Source of the DNA: Diphasiastrum complanatum
Lineage: Eukaryota; Streptophyta; Lycopodiopsida; Lycopodiales; Lycopodiaceae
Direction: 5' to 3'
DNA: 64,000 bases
Assembly: GCA_029204225.1 (NCBI GenBank)
Contig: CM055092.1
Span: 65,254,797-65,318,796 of the forward strand
Each line of letters begins with the position of its first letter. The first letter of the stretch is position 1. The position numbers were made by a program, and so were the translations under genes. The notes under the pieces are model-generated. The model was given only the letters and a program-made list of their open reading frames with translations. It did no database searches and was not told the origin of the DNA. Shown in pieces: positions 22,041-33,045 of the stretch.

Positions 22041-25000
22041 ATGGCTTCCAATGGTGGGATCATGCTAGAGTCTAGTGAAAGGTTGAGTTCATCAAACTAC
22101 TCTACTTGGAAAGTGAGGATGGAGTCCTTACTTGAGTTGAATGAACTCATGGACATAGTTGCAGAAATTGAAGAGAGACCTCTCACACTTCAAGAGCAAC
22201 AAAGGTTTGATAAGAAGGCCAAAAGGGCTCTTCATATCATTAAAATGAATGTTACAAATGAACTTCTCAAGGAAGTTGGAAAGTGTCAAAGTGCAAGTGA
22301 GGCATGGAATGCCTTAAAGAAGCTCTTTGAATCAAAGTCCACATCTAGGGTATTGACCCTAAGGAGACAAATATTTTCTAGTAGGCAAAGAGAGGGTGAA
22401 AGTGCTCATGCATTTATCTTGAGAGTTAAGTCCCTAAGTGATGATTTAGCATACATTGATGAGAACATAAAAGATGGTGAAATAGTCCAAGTTATGTTGA
22501 ATGGTTTGCTAAATGAACATGCTAACCTTGTGCAAAGTTTTGCCATTCAAAGAGTCTTGCCAAGTGTGGTTGACTTGCAAGAAATCTTATTGGCTGAAGA
22601 ACATAGGTTGCAATCAAAGCTTGATGGTGCATCCTTGCAAGGTGGAGGTGAAGAGGCTTTCTTCACAAAAGGCAAATTCAAGGGCAAAGGTAAAGGCAAA
22701 GGGAAATGGTCCAAAGGTGGTAACTTTGATCATGATGATCACTCTTCCTCTTCCTCTTCTACTAAGAACAATAAGTCAAAGTTCAAGTGCTTTTATTGTG
22801 GGATAAAAGGTCATTTTGCAAATGAATGTTATAAGAAGAAAAGAGAGCAAGGAGAGAGGCAAGGAAATCTTACAATAGATGAGGAAGAACATAACACATG
22901 TGAATCACTTGTTATGACTTCAAGTTTGTTAGCCAACATAGATGATAATGATCCTTGGTGGATTGATAGTGGAGCCTCATCTCACATGACAAGACATAAG
23001 GAATACTTTACATCCTTATTGTCTTATGAGGGAGAAGGTAACATCATCTACACTGCAAATGATGGTCAATGTGACATCAAAGGCATAGGCACTATTCCTA
23101 TTTCCCTTTCAACAAATAGGAAAGCAAATCTTGAAAATGTTTTGTACATTCCTTCAATCACTAAGAATTTGCTTAGTGTAAGTCAAATGATTGACAAAGG
23201 ACTTGATGTGGAGTTCATTGGAGATGCATGTTTGATAAGTAAATGTGGATCCTTGATTGCTCAAGGTAGGAGGCATGGTAAACTTTTCAAGCTTGATGCA
23301 TGTGTGATCTCTAATCATGAAGGATGTATGGCTAGGGAGCAATTGACAAACCAAGAAGTTTGGCACAAGAGGTTGGGCCATCCCAACTTCAAATCTTTGG
23401 AGGTAATGGCAAAGAAAGAGCTTGTTCTTGGTCTCCCTAAAAGTCTTGTTGCAAACAATAGTGTTTGTGAACATTGTGCCTTGTCCAAATCTCATAGACT
23501 TGCTTATTCTAGATCTACTTCTAGATCTAAAGAAGCTTTTCAACTTGTGCATTCTGATATTCATTCTTCTAGTACAACTAGCAATGGTGGGGCAAAGATG
23601 TATGCAACTTTCATTGATGACTTTAGTAGGTATACTTGGATCTATCTTCTTAAAAGTAAGGATGAAGTGTTTGCTGCATTTGTCAAGTTCAAGAATGAAA
23701 TGGAAAACCAATTCAATACAAAGATCAAATGCTTAAGATCTGATAATGGAGGGGAATACACCTCAAATAGGTTCAAAGACTTTTGTATAGCACATGGGAT
23801 TAAGAGGGAGATGTCTAGTCCTAGGACTCCACAACAGAATGGAGTGGCCGAGAGGAAGAATAGAACCCTTTGTGAATGTGCCAAGGCAATGAGACTACAT
23901 GCTAATCTTGCTAAGTCTTTTTGGGGGGAAGCTTTAGCATGTGCTAACTATCTATGTAATAGATGGACAAGTGCTTCCTTGGATGGTAAAACTCCTCATG
24001 AGGTTCTTTATGGTAGAAGGCCGAGTGTCAAGCATTGTAGGATCTTTGGATGTACATGTTTTGTCAATATCACACTTGATGATAGAACTAAAGAAGATCC
24101 TTCATCAAAGAAGGGTGTGTTTGTTGGCTATAGTGAAGTAAGCAAGGCTTACAAAGTGTACATTCCTTCTACAAAGAAAGTTGTCATAAGTAGGGATGTC
24201 ATCTTTCATGAAGAGAATGTTTCCAATGTTGTTGATGTTGATGTTGATGTGCCTACTAATCATCATGATGTGCAAGATGTCTTGGATGAAGATGGAGATG
24301 CCACTCCAAAGCAAACTTCAAGGAAGACTCAAAGGCAAAGGGCTAAGCCATCAAGGCTAACCTATGATGAAAAAGGAAAGCAAGTGGTGGACAACTCTAA
24401 CTTTGCTCTTCTTACCTCTTTTGATGAACCAACTTGTGTAGGTGAAGCAATTCAAAAGAAGGAATGGATCCAAGCCATGGATCATGAGCATCAAGCACTC
24501 ATCAAAAGCAACACATGGAGGTTGGTAAAGCTTCCAAAGGACAAGAAGGCAATTGGTTGTAAGTGGATCTTCAAGATCAAGACAAATCAAGATGGATCAA
24601 TCAACAAGTACAAGGCAAGGTTGGTGGCAAAGGGGTATGCTCAAGAATATGGTATTGACTATGATGAGACCTTTGCACCCGTGGCAAAGATGGTAACTAT
24701 TCGAATCCTAATCTCTCTTGCAACTCTTTATGATTGGGATATGTGGCAAATGGATGTTACTAATGCCTTCTTGAATGGTGATCTTGAAGAAGATATTTAC
24801 ATGGAGCAACCCGAGGGCTATGTTTCACATGATGAGCCTAATCATGTGTGCTATCTCCAAAAGAGTTTGTATGGGCTAAAGCAAGCACCAAGGAGTTGGT
24901 ATGCTAAGCTCAATTCCTTCTTACTTTCTCAAAACTTTGTTATGAGTGAGTATGATCATTCTCTCTACTTTAGATTGAATGAAAATGATATCACTTTACT

Positions 25001-25970
25001 TTTGATCTATGTTGATGACATTATCTTAAGTGGTGGTAACAATCTAGATATAGATGAAATCAAGATGGCACTCAAAAGAGAGTTTGAAATTCAAGATCTT
25101 GGTAAACTTCATTATATCTTAGGAATAGAGATTATTAGAACTTCTAAATCTACATTCATATGTCAAGAAAAGTATGTTAACTCTATTCTAAAAAGGTTTC
25201 ATATGGAAGATTGTAAAGTTGTTTCTACTCCTATGGAATCAAATGTAAAGCTAACTACAAGAAGTAATGAAAGATCCTTCAAGGACATTACTCTCTATAG
25301 AAAGCTAATAGGATCTCTTATATGGTTAACCATCACAAGACCTGATCTAAGCTTTGTGGTTGGTAAACTAAGTCAATTTATGCAAGATCCTAGTGAGGCT
25401 CATTGGAAGCTAGGAAAGAGAGTACTTAGATACATCTCGGGATCTAGAGATTTTGGCATCTTGTATGGAGGTACTACACCTAACCTTTGTGGATTTTCAG
25501 ATTCAGATTTTGCAGGTGATCAAATGGATAGGAAGTCAACAAGTGCCTTTGCAATCTATCTTGGAGATGGAGTGGTCTCATGGCTATCAAAGAAGCAACC
25601 AACTATCTCTCTATCTTCCACCGAAGCCGAGTACAAGGCATTAACAACATGCACCAAGGAGATTCTTTGGATCAAGAGGATGTTATTGGATCTTCACTTG
25701 CTGGAACCAGAGAAGACTCCAATCATACTTTGTGATAACCTTTCAGCCCAAAGCTTGGCAAGCAATCCTGTTTTTCATGCAAGGAGCAAGCACATTGAGA
25801 TTGCTCACCATTTTGTGAGAGATCAAGTCATTGCCAAAGAGGTGGAGCTTCAACATGTCTCTTCAAAGGAGTGTGTGGGAAAGGACCTATATTTAATGCA
25901 TAGATCTAATCTTGGAATGTGCTCAAAGACTATGTTGAAACTAGCATCCAATGTTGAAGAGGGAGTGTGA
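22041..25970 (+). CDS. copia gag-pol polyprotein, element B (1309 aa, intact)
   Basis: Single uninterrupted ORF starting 1172 bases after the 5' LTR; the long leader carries no protein motif. Domain order and catalytic residues are as in element A's protein (14894-18823): gag, CCHC knuckle, DSGA protease, HHCC and DDE integrase, YVDD reverse transcriptase, RNase H. Residue 138 is Tyr where element A has Cys. The ATG was chosen because the gag alignment with element D begins at the same place. The stop TGA lies at the third base of the 3' LTR. All parts needed for retrotransposition appear present. Confidence 0.98.
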   Translation: MASNGGIMLESSERLSSSNYSTWKVRMESLLELNELMDIVAEIEERPLTLQEQQRFDKKAKRALHIIKMNVTNELLKEVGKCQSASEAWNALKKLFESKSTSRVLTLRRQIFSSRQREGESAHAFILRVKSLSDDLAYIDENIKDGEIVQVMLNGLLNEHANLVQSFAIQRVLPSVVDLQEILLAEEHRLQSKLDGASLQGGGEEAFFTKGKFKGKGKGKGKWSKGGNFDHDDHSSSSSSTKNNKSKFKCFYCGIKGHFANECYKKKREQGERQGNLTIDEEEHNTCESLVMTSSLLANIDDNDPWWIDSGASSHMTRHKEYFTSLLSYEGEGNIIYTANDGQCDIKGIGTIPISLSTNRKANLENVLYIPSITKNLLSVSQMIDKGLDVEFIGDACLISKCGSLIAQGRRHGKLFKLDACVISNHEGCMAREQLTNQEVWHKRLGHPNFKSLEVMAKKELVLGLPKSLVANNSVCEHCALSKSHRLAYSRSTSRSKEAFQLVHSDIHSSSTTSNGGAKMYATFIDDFSRYTWIYLLKSKDEVFAAFVKFKNEMENQFNTKIKCLRSDNGGEYTSNRFKDFCIAHGIKREMSSPRTPQQNGVAERKNRTLCECAKAMRLHANLAKSFWGEALACANYLCNRWTSASLDGKTPHEVLYGRRPSVKHCRIFGCTCFVNITLDDRTKEDPSSKKGVFVGYSEVSKAYKVYIPSTKKVVISRDVIFHEENVSNVVDVDVDVPTNHHDVQDVLDEDGDATPKQTSRKTQRQRAKPSRLTYDEKGKQVVDNSNFALLTSFDEPTCVGEAIQKKEWIQAMDHEHQALIKSNTWRLVKLPKDKKAIGCKWIFKIKTNQDGSINKYKARLVAKGYAQEYGIDYDETFAPVAKMVTIRILISLATLYDWDMWQMDVTNAFLNGDLEEDIYMEQPEGYVSHDEPNHVCYLQKSLYGLKQAPRSWYAKLNSFLLSQNFVMSEYDHSLYFRLNENDITLLLIYVDDIILSGGNNLDIDEIKMALKREFEIQDLGKLHYILGIEIIRTSKSTFICQEKYVNSILKRFHMEDCKVVSTPMESNVKLTTRSNERSFKDITLYRKLIGSLIWLTITRPDLSFVVGKLSQFMQDPSEAHWKLGKRVLRYISGSRDFGILYGGTTPNLCGFSDSDFAGDQMDRKSTSAFAIYLGDGVVSWLSKKQPTISLSSTEAEYKALTTCTKEILWIKRMLLDLHLLEPEKTPIILCDNLSAQSLASNPVFHARSKHIEIAHHFVRDQVIAKEVELQHVSSKECVGKDLYLMHRSNLGMCSKTMLKLASNVEEGV
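25956..25965 (+). other. polypurine tract of element B
   Basis: GAAGAGGGAG lies immediately before the 3' LTR, where plus-strand synthesis is primed. It is also coding (last residues of the ORF). Confidence 0.75.
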
Positions 25971-26620
25971 AAATTGTCAACATTTCCTAGCTAGTTTGAG
26001 GCCTAAATTGGCTAAAATTGTAAATAGTTTTGGTTCTGGAGTTTTGCACGTGTGAACCAGGCCACAATGTTTTTATTTACTGTATTTTTTCAGTATGATG
26101 AAGTGTCAAACTTCATACCCTTCAAAATGAGACCATTTTGATGTATTTTGGTCATATAAGCCATTTTTAGCTATTTTTCCTATATAGGGAATATCTAGGG
26201 TCAAGTACCTTCTAGAGAGAGGAGAGAGAGTCATCTTCCTCATCCATAAGTAGTAGGGAAGTCGTGGAGAACAGGTTGGAGAAACCTTTTGTATGCTTCA
26301 TTGAGATCAATAGATCATTGTCATTGTTTCTTCCTCCATTGAGAGCATTGTTGTGTGTATTGTCTTCAAGCTATTGTGTATGATCTTAGGTGCTTTCCAA
26401 AAGTGGTAGGCTGACGTATTATGGACTGTATAATGCTATTTTGGGCCGCACTTGATGTTTATGGAAGTTTCCATTTGTGATAAATGCTTTTTGATCAAGT
26501 TCTTTGCATTCTAGGTAGCATAGAATGTGTTGCCAATTCCTAGCTTATGTAGTTTGGAGTGCAAGCATTCAAGCCAATGATCTTGGAGTTTAGATCCACT
26601 TAGGATCTGTATTTTTCACA
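25966..26620 (+). repeat. 3' LTR of element B
   Basis: 655 bp. It differs from the 5' LTR at three sites noticed: AAG versus AAA near 26249, G versus T near 26275, and C versus T near 26415. Confidence 0.96.
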
Positions 26621-26625
26621 CAGAT

Positions 26626-26665
26626 AGGGAGATTAATCCCTCTAATATTCCAGGGCTTCATACTC
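26626..26665 (-). pseudogene. LINE endonuclease fragment, N-terminal piece
   Basis: The minus strand reads MKPWNIRGINLPI up to the CAGAT duplication, then continues at 20208 as CHSFLFNYLLSLQHSN followed by a VVCLQ-TKL motif. WNIRG is the usual first strand of the LINE endonuclease. The upstream boundary with the copia gag remnant is not sharp. Confidence 0.5.
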
Positions 26666-27535
26666 ATCATCGTCGTCTTCTTGGATTTTTAGTTTTGTGT
26701 TTGTTGCATGGGCTTGTTGATCCGACTATTTCTTCTTGTCGTTGTTGAATTTCAAGATCTGATAGTTCTGGATTTCATGGTTCATCCTCTTGCAGTACTT
26801 GTAGAATAGTCTCTTCTTGTTCTGAGTAGGTTGTTGATTCTGGGTCTTCTATGATTGTTTCTGATTGCCGTCAGTTTGGTTGACAACTTTTTTCTTTTGT
26901 TGCTTCCTTGTGTTCTTCTTCGAGAATAATGTTTGCAAGTCATTGATGGAGGACGAGGATACTCCATTCCTTCTTGTCTCCTCTTGCAACAATATGATTA
27001 TGACTTTGGACAATGTAATATCTGAGTGTGTGGAAATCATCATCACCCAGCTTTCATATGAGGATGGTAGGCTGGACAATAAGGTCATTACAACTTCAGA
27101 GTCTTCAATCATTGAACCTATTACCACCATCTGCTCTAATAGAGTCTTGAACTGATTAATGTGATTCTGAACATAATCACTTTCTGACATTCTAAGTGAG
27201 AAGAAGTTTCTCCTCAGATGCAACTTTTAAATGACATCCCTCACTTAGTATAATGTATTCAATATACCCCAAGCCTCTTTCGAAGATTGGGCTAGTATGA
27301 TGTGGCCAATCTGTATGTCGGAGATCTTAAAGGTAATCAAGGCAAATGCCTTGCCATCCTTGAGCTTCCACGTGGAAATGCCTTGCTCATCGACACTGGA
27401 AAGTAGTTTGGTTTCAACGACTATTTTCTAAAGCTCCTTGGCCACCAGTACCACTCTCATCTTGAATTTCCATAGATGGTAATTCGAACCATCGAGTTTC
27501 TCTACCATTAGAATAGACTGTGATTGCGAATCCAT
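26666..27535 (-). pseudogene. copia gag remnant, element H
   Basis: Minus strand, from ATG at 27535 (MDSQSQSILMVEKLDGSNYH). It gives a UBN2-type gag: LDGSNYHLWKFKM, the AWGIL helix, NFFSLRMSESDYVQNHINQF, LLSSLPSSYESWV. The longest open piece is 27223-26849. It carries at least three in-frame stops (after VAKEL, after NTLY and after VRDVI) and fades at a degenerate zinc knuckle (YCKRMNHEIQNY) near 26790. No protease, integrase or reverse transcriptase follows. It is a different family from A/B and D/E; its primer site and LTR lie just upstream. Confidence 0.8.
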
Positions 27536-27680
27536 TTGAAAGTTTAGGATGAGTGTATGCAGATAGTAGATTATATGACTGGAAATAATTACAACAAATT
27601 TTTGCTCTTTATCAAAACAATTGTTCTAATAATGTAAGCTCTAAGTCCACTTCAAAAGAATCACAGAGTAGATATTACAA

Positions 27681-28318
27681 CTCTGATACCATGTTGGGAT
27701 TCGGTGATGTCTACGTGTCATGACACAAGGAAGCGAGTGGAAATCCTCGGTGCATGCAGTGATGTCTATCATATCCATAGCCATGCACAAATTACATCGA
27801 TTTCTCATTTAGCTTTGCAGAAGCATATTAGGTGTGGGAGTTAGAGCGACAAATCAACACAAGATAACAGAGAGAAAAAACAAAACAATTGCGCTCTAGA
27901 TGTTCAATTGAACGCTACAATGTCTTTAGGAGCTAACCGAGCAACAATAGTTTACAATTAAGATTAAGGCACTACGTGATGTTGGCAGTCGACTGCCTTC
28001 AGACAATATCTAATTCAGTTAGAGATTTTGTCCGAGCGTGATTCAATGTACTTGTTGATCTGTCGATAGTCGGACTACGACCGATTATTCGAGGATGTCG
28101 AACTATCGAGGATGGCCAAATAATCAAAGATGATCGAATAGATGAAGGTGTTCAAACAATCGAGGAAACATTATCACTGATCCTTTTGTATTTTTGTAGA
28201 CTATCAGAGAACAAGTGTATTTTTACAAAGTGTATGCAAGTGTACAAGTATTTACAACAACTAGTAAATGGATCTAAATTAGCAAAGAGATAGGGATGGA
28301 GAGGATATAAATCCAACA
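27681..28318 (-). repeat. primer site and 5' LTR of copia element H
   Basis: 27681-27691 is the reverse complement of TGGTATCAGAG. Next to it 27692-28318 (627 bp) starts TGTTGGGA and ends ATCCAACA, matching inverted ends of an LTR. The first part of the same LTR is found at 53573-53818, in the paralogous DNA downstream of the intact desaturase and with the same flank (ATAAGCTTA), so the insertion predates duplication of the region. Confidence 0.75.
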
Positions 28319-31300
28319 TAAGCTTATGAATATCTTATCTTTTCCCTAGTAGACATCAAAGGGGTGGTAGAAAAGTGATCCAACCTCTTCGGATTAAAGG
28401 GGCCCAACCACTTGAATCAACTGCCTTTACTCAACTTTTGCTTACTAGTAAGAAGTATGTACACATGTGAGAGGGATCTTGAGCCATGAAAGACCCTAGT
28501 ATGAGCATAGCTGTCTTTTTGTGTCTTATATGTTTGATATGTGGAATACCTTCCTCAAGAAGAGGAAAGGAGATCTTCACCACCATGTCTCTTATTGGGG
28601 GACCAACCATGTCAATCACCTTGACTCACAAAATTGGAAGATGAAGATTGCATTATCCTAGCCATTAACTAATATTAAATCCGAAAATGTTTAGGATGTC
28701 AATCTTAGTGGTCATAATTTTGGTGTCTCAAAAATACTTGAATCTCATGGATAGTATATGAAAATAATTAGAATTATTGGATGGAATATGAGGATTTGGA
28801 GTATGCCTCTTGGATAGAATATCATGAAAATGGTGAGCAATTAAAAATTTCCTCTATATTTGTAACTTCAAGAAGAATCTTCTAAAGCTCACAAATTAAA
28901 ATTGAATGTGCTCATTCTTTTGTATATTATGATTAGATTGCCCTCTTGTCTTGCCTCTACTAGAGTTGCACTAATATACCTCGCATATCCTCTCATCATG
29001 CCACTATTGAAGTTGTCATGATATGCCTCATAGTGAACCTCATCTAGTTGTGATGGATTGTGGTGGTAAAGAGTTTTTTAGGCTTCATATGTTATTTCAT
29101 TTTTTTATTATGATGTTTTTTTATAAAACTCATAAATTATCTTGGTCATGATTTTTTGCAAAATACATTTTTTTGTATGATTGTTTCCAAATAATTTGGG
29201 AATTGACTCATAAAAAAACATGATTCTATACTAAATTAGGTGATCTAAATGATATACCTGAAAATTTTTACCTTTTTGTGAATAATCATTTAAATCTCAA
29301 CTTGTCTACTTGGAGGCCAATATTAACTTGAGTACAAGGTCTCATTTTCTATGCTAGATACATTCAAATCCATGTATTTGAAGTCTATAAAGACATGCAT
29401 CTTATCTATTACTAGTTTGTAGTATAGATACAATATTTACCCTTGAAACTTGTCAAGATTGTATCTACACCTCACATCTTGATCAAGGGCTAACATTAGA
29501 AAGGTCAGATGAATGAAAGGCTAAGATAGACTCAGCCTCTAAGTGTGAGTACTCTTCACTATATTTGAGCCTCTTTTATGCATACTTATCATACACTGAG
29601 TAGTGAATATTGGAGCTTTTGGAAGCAGGCTTGTAAGTAGTGAAGACATTGGCAATGTGCTTATTTGCCTGCATAGTTAGATAGTAGAAACCATTGAGAC
29701 TTATTTATTGGGGTGATTTGAGGATGCCATGGCCTAATACAAGTGTTGGAAGTTCATATCCCGTACTCTTCATGTTTGATATTCCATTGATGTGATGTTT
29801 ATGTATTTTGATCTCTCTTCCTTAGACTCAGTACTGCTATTGCCTAACATTGTCAAGTTTGGGAGTCCAAGGTGCTTATGTTAAGTGCAATCATTTTGGT
29901 CATAGATCCTTAAGTTAATCTTTGACAAGTTTTTCACATGATATCAAAGCTCTATTCATCTTTGAATCAAGTTAGGAGGGTGCTGTCTACTTTGTCAAAA
30001 TAACATATGTTGTAATTCATACTTCTCACATGCCACCTTAGTCATTATGTTTTGATTAGTATGTTAAATTCAAGTCAACTCTCCAAATTTGTACCTTTCA
30101 TGGGTCAAAACCATTTTTTCATAAAAGAACATAAATACTTTTAATGCTCCAACTTTTTAATATCACATAACGCAAAAATGACACAAGTGATATCAAAGAT
30201 CCAAAACTTACTTGGTAAATAAGTCCTCCGGATAGATGCAACCACAAGGTCGAACCTGTGTTGTAGTTTGTTGAGGCACATACCTAGAAAACAATAATAT
30301 TGTGCATTGTTATGAGAGAAATGATGAGTCATTGAGAAAAAATGTGGTTTCTTTTCATACTTTATTTACAAATTGCAAGCAATTTTCACATTGAAAATTG
30401 TATAAAACATTTGCTCTCCAATGAGGCATGTGATCAATATACATTTTAGAGAACAAAGAGTTATACAAACTAAATGAATAGTCAATCATTGTGATCCTAT
30501 GCATTTTTTCTACTTTTTAAATAATAATACAATATAAAAGGAGATATGAGTTTTTTCTATAATGAAGTTGAAAATAATGTATGAATTTTTTTTTTCCCCT
30601 TGTGGAACCATTTTGTAGCTTTTCAACACAACATATAAATCTTAAGTATCTCACACAGTCAAGCCTCTCTTGAAGTAGAGTTTTCATGTATGAATAAACT
30701 TGGATTTGACTTGAAATTCAAACTCTACAAAATTGTCCATTTTTCAAATTCTTAAAGTAAAGATGTTGATTCACATTAAGTCAAAAATTGGTTCTTTCCA
30801 TGTTTTGCATTTGCCAAATGTAAACACTACATCAACACTATCTAGGGATTGAAAATTCTATATAGTTTTAAGTCTTTCTTAAGAACAAAATGTGAGCTTG
30901 ATTTTGATTCATTCTATCATGAAGGGCTCTATATTATGTTCTTTGTTGCATATTTCTTCCCGATTAACATATCTACAATATTTAGCATCTATGGCAATGA
31001 TTTTGATTTTCTTTGTCTAGAGTATCAATAGTAATGAGTTGCACGTATGGGAACATTGTATGCTTGCATGGGCACAAGTAGATGTAAAGCAAGGGCTATT
31101 TTCTCTAGGAGAAACTTGCCCTGAGATTTTATTGCTAAGTTACTCTCTCTACACTTGCATCATAGTCCCTGGCACAGGGGTGATGCTATTGGAGATTGAG
31201 TCCGTAGCAACTACCTGGTTGGGTGGTTTGGCTCCACAGTCATTACTTTGTGTGTGTCTTCTTAACAGGATCTTGGAGTGCTTACTCCTTACAACTAATA

Positions 31301-31691
31301 GCCACAATTCACAACATATATTGATAATCTAACTTTGAGATTCTATTTCTAGATGTTTGGCCTTAGGCAAAAAAATTATAGGATACTTTTGTGGCTTTCA
31401 AAGTAGAGGAAGGTTGATATTAAATGATTGATATTAAATTTCAACTACCATGCATATGAAGATAATATGAAGAATCCATTTCAAATACAATGGAAAAAGA
31501 AAATATCTAATCAAAATCACTTACCTGTTGTCATTGATTGAATAACACAAGCAGTCAAACATTAATATGTAAAAAAAAAAAATTGATAAGAAAATAATAT
31601 TTGTTGTAGTTTTAGAAAATATGTTTTATTATGAGTAAAATTAAATAGACAACATAATAATGAAAGCGAATGACATCAAGCAACTGTTATA
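28319..31691 (-). pseudogene. front-end desaturase copy II, 3' half, inverted
   Basis: Reverse complement of the intron 10 to downstream region of the intact gene (48240-53572). Exon 11 survives at 30212-30283 on the minus strand, 72 bases with acceptor and donor in place and nearly the same as 49649-49720. Exons 12 and 13 are gone: about 1.95 kb corresponding to 49948-51905 is missing, with the joint near 29983. The right edge TTATA (31687-31691) is the reverse complement of TATAA at 14239-14243, where the 5' half of this same copy ends. Inactive. Confidence 0.9.
29939..29950 (+). other. decayed copia primer site behind an old LTR end
   Basis: TTTTTCACA followed by TGATATCAAAGC looks like the LTR end plus TGGTATCAGAGC primer site of the A/B family with two changes. 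It is also present in inverse at about 51944-51955 downstream of the intact gene. Likely a very old, mostly erased copia insertion. Confidence 0.45.
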
Positions 31692-32721
31692 TGTGAAAAT
31701 TGTCAACATTTCCTAGCTAGTTTGAGGCCTAAATTGGCTAAAATTGTAAATAGTTTTGGTTCTGGAGTTTCACACGTGTGAACCAGGCCACAATGTTTCT
31801 ATTTACTGTATTTTTTCAGTATGATGAAGTGTCAAACTTCATACCCTTCAAAATGAGACCATTTTGATGTATTTTGGTCATATAAGCCCTTTTTAGCTAT
31901 TTTTCCTATATAGGGAATATCTAGGGTCAAGTACCTTCTAGAGAGAGGAGAGAGAGTCATCTTCCTCATCCATAAATAGTAGGGAAGTCGTGGAGAACAG
32001 GTTGGAGAAACCTTTTGTATGCTTCATTGAGATCAATAGATCATTGTCATTGTTTCTTCCTCCATTGAGAGCATTGTTGTGTGTATTGTCTTCAAGCTAT
32101 TGTGTATGATCTTAGGTGCTTTCCAAAAGTGGTAGGCTGATGTATTATGGACTGTATAATGCTATTTTGGGCCGCACTTGATGTTTATGGAAGTTTCCAT
32201 TTGTGATAAATGCTTTTTGATCAAGTTCTTTGCATTCTAGGTAGCATAGAATGTGTTGCCAATTCCTAGCTTATGTAGTTTGGAGTGCAAGCATTCAAGC
32301 CAATGATCTTGGAGTTTAGATCCACTTAGGATCTGTATTTTTCACATGGTATCAGAGCTGGTTGGCTTCTATTTACAGTAAGTATTCCATTTTTGGTGAT
32401 ATTTGGATGTTTGATCAAGTTCTAGCATGATTTTGCATTGCTTTGTTGATCAAATCTTACTAACCTTTGTTTTGTGAGTTGAACTTGTGGATCAAAAGCA
32501 TATTTCAGGTCTATTGAAGATCAGAGGCTGAAAAGAAACTATTTTGGATCAGATCATAACACCTAATCATTTGTGATTGTGAGGCTTGTGCATATTCAAT
32601 ACCAACAATGTTCTTTTCAATCCTATTGTTGACAATCTCCATTCTTGGATGAACACTCTCCTTAAGTGGATGAAACTTCTCCTTGAGTGGATGACAAATG
32701 CTCTTTTGAGTGAGTTGTAAT
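31692..32721 (+). mobile_element. displaced 5' LTR and leader of copia element A
   Basis: 31692-32346 is a complete 655-bp LTR, 32347-32358 the TGGTATCAGAGC primer site, and the rest follows the leader of element B until 32721 (B position 21243). Element A resumes at about B position 21251-21255, so only about 7-11 bases are missing between the two halves. LTR variants (CACACGTGTG; GAACAGGTTGG) agree with element A rather than with the 5' LTR of B. Left flank TTATA pairs with TATAA beside element A. Confidence 0.92.
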
Positions 32722-33045
32722 GAGGCCGCCCATCCATGTTTTTGATCATTTGATCCATTGCTCTTGCTTAATCATAGTGTAAAGCATCTAGATCAAGATC
32801 TAACACCTAGAACTTGATAGATCTTTGGATTAAGCAATCAATAACTCTTAATGATTGATAGTGCAATCAATATTTGTCCTTTTTCTCTAAAAATTGACAC
32901 TGCACACACGTCTTCATAGATGTAGACGGTCGAACAATTTCTGTTTCATCTCTCTTCGCCCGTCTTCGAGCTCTCATGCTCCTCACCATAGGATGAACTG
33001 TTGCTGTTCTCCTGTCTGTTCTGTGCTGATTTGTTTCTTGGGTTC
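32722..33045 (+). repeat. solo piece of the D/E copia 3' flank
   Basis: Matches 2543-2869 and, in part, 59321-59588. Begins exactly at the inversion breakpoint and ends at TTTGTTTCTTGG, the same end point as at 2869. Confidence 0.75.

Larger units (their letters stand above)
20214..26620 (+). mobile_element. Ty1/copia element B, complete (6407 bp)
   Basis: Full-length element with 655-bp LTRs at both ends, a tRNA-Met-type primer site, an intact 1309-aa gag-pol ORF and a purine tract before the 3' LTR. It is flanked by a perfect 5-base target duplication, CAGAT at 20209-20213 and 26621-26625. The two LTRs differ at three positions by eye, so insertion was recent. It interrupts a LINE endonuclease fragment. 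Nothing in the sequence prevents it from being active. Confidence 0.97.

Noticed and set aside
14244-26620. Recombination between inverted elements A and B as the cause of the inversion
   Set aside because: The breakpoints are inside A's leader and at unique DNA near 32721; B is intact with its own TSD, and the lone LTR carries A-type variants.
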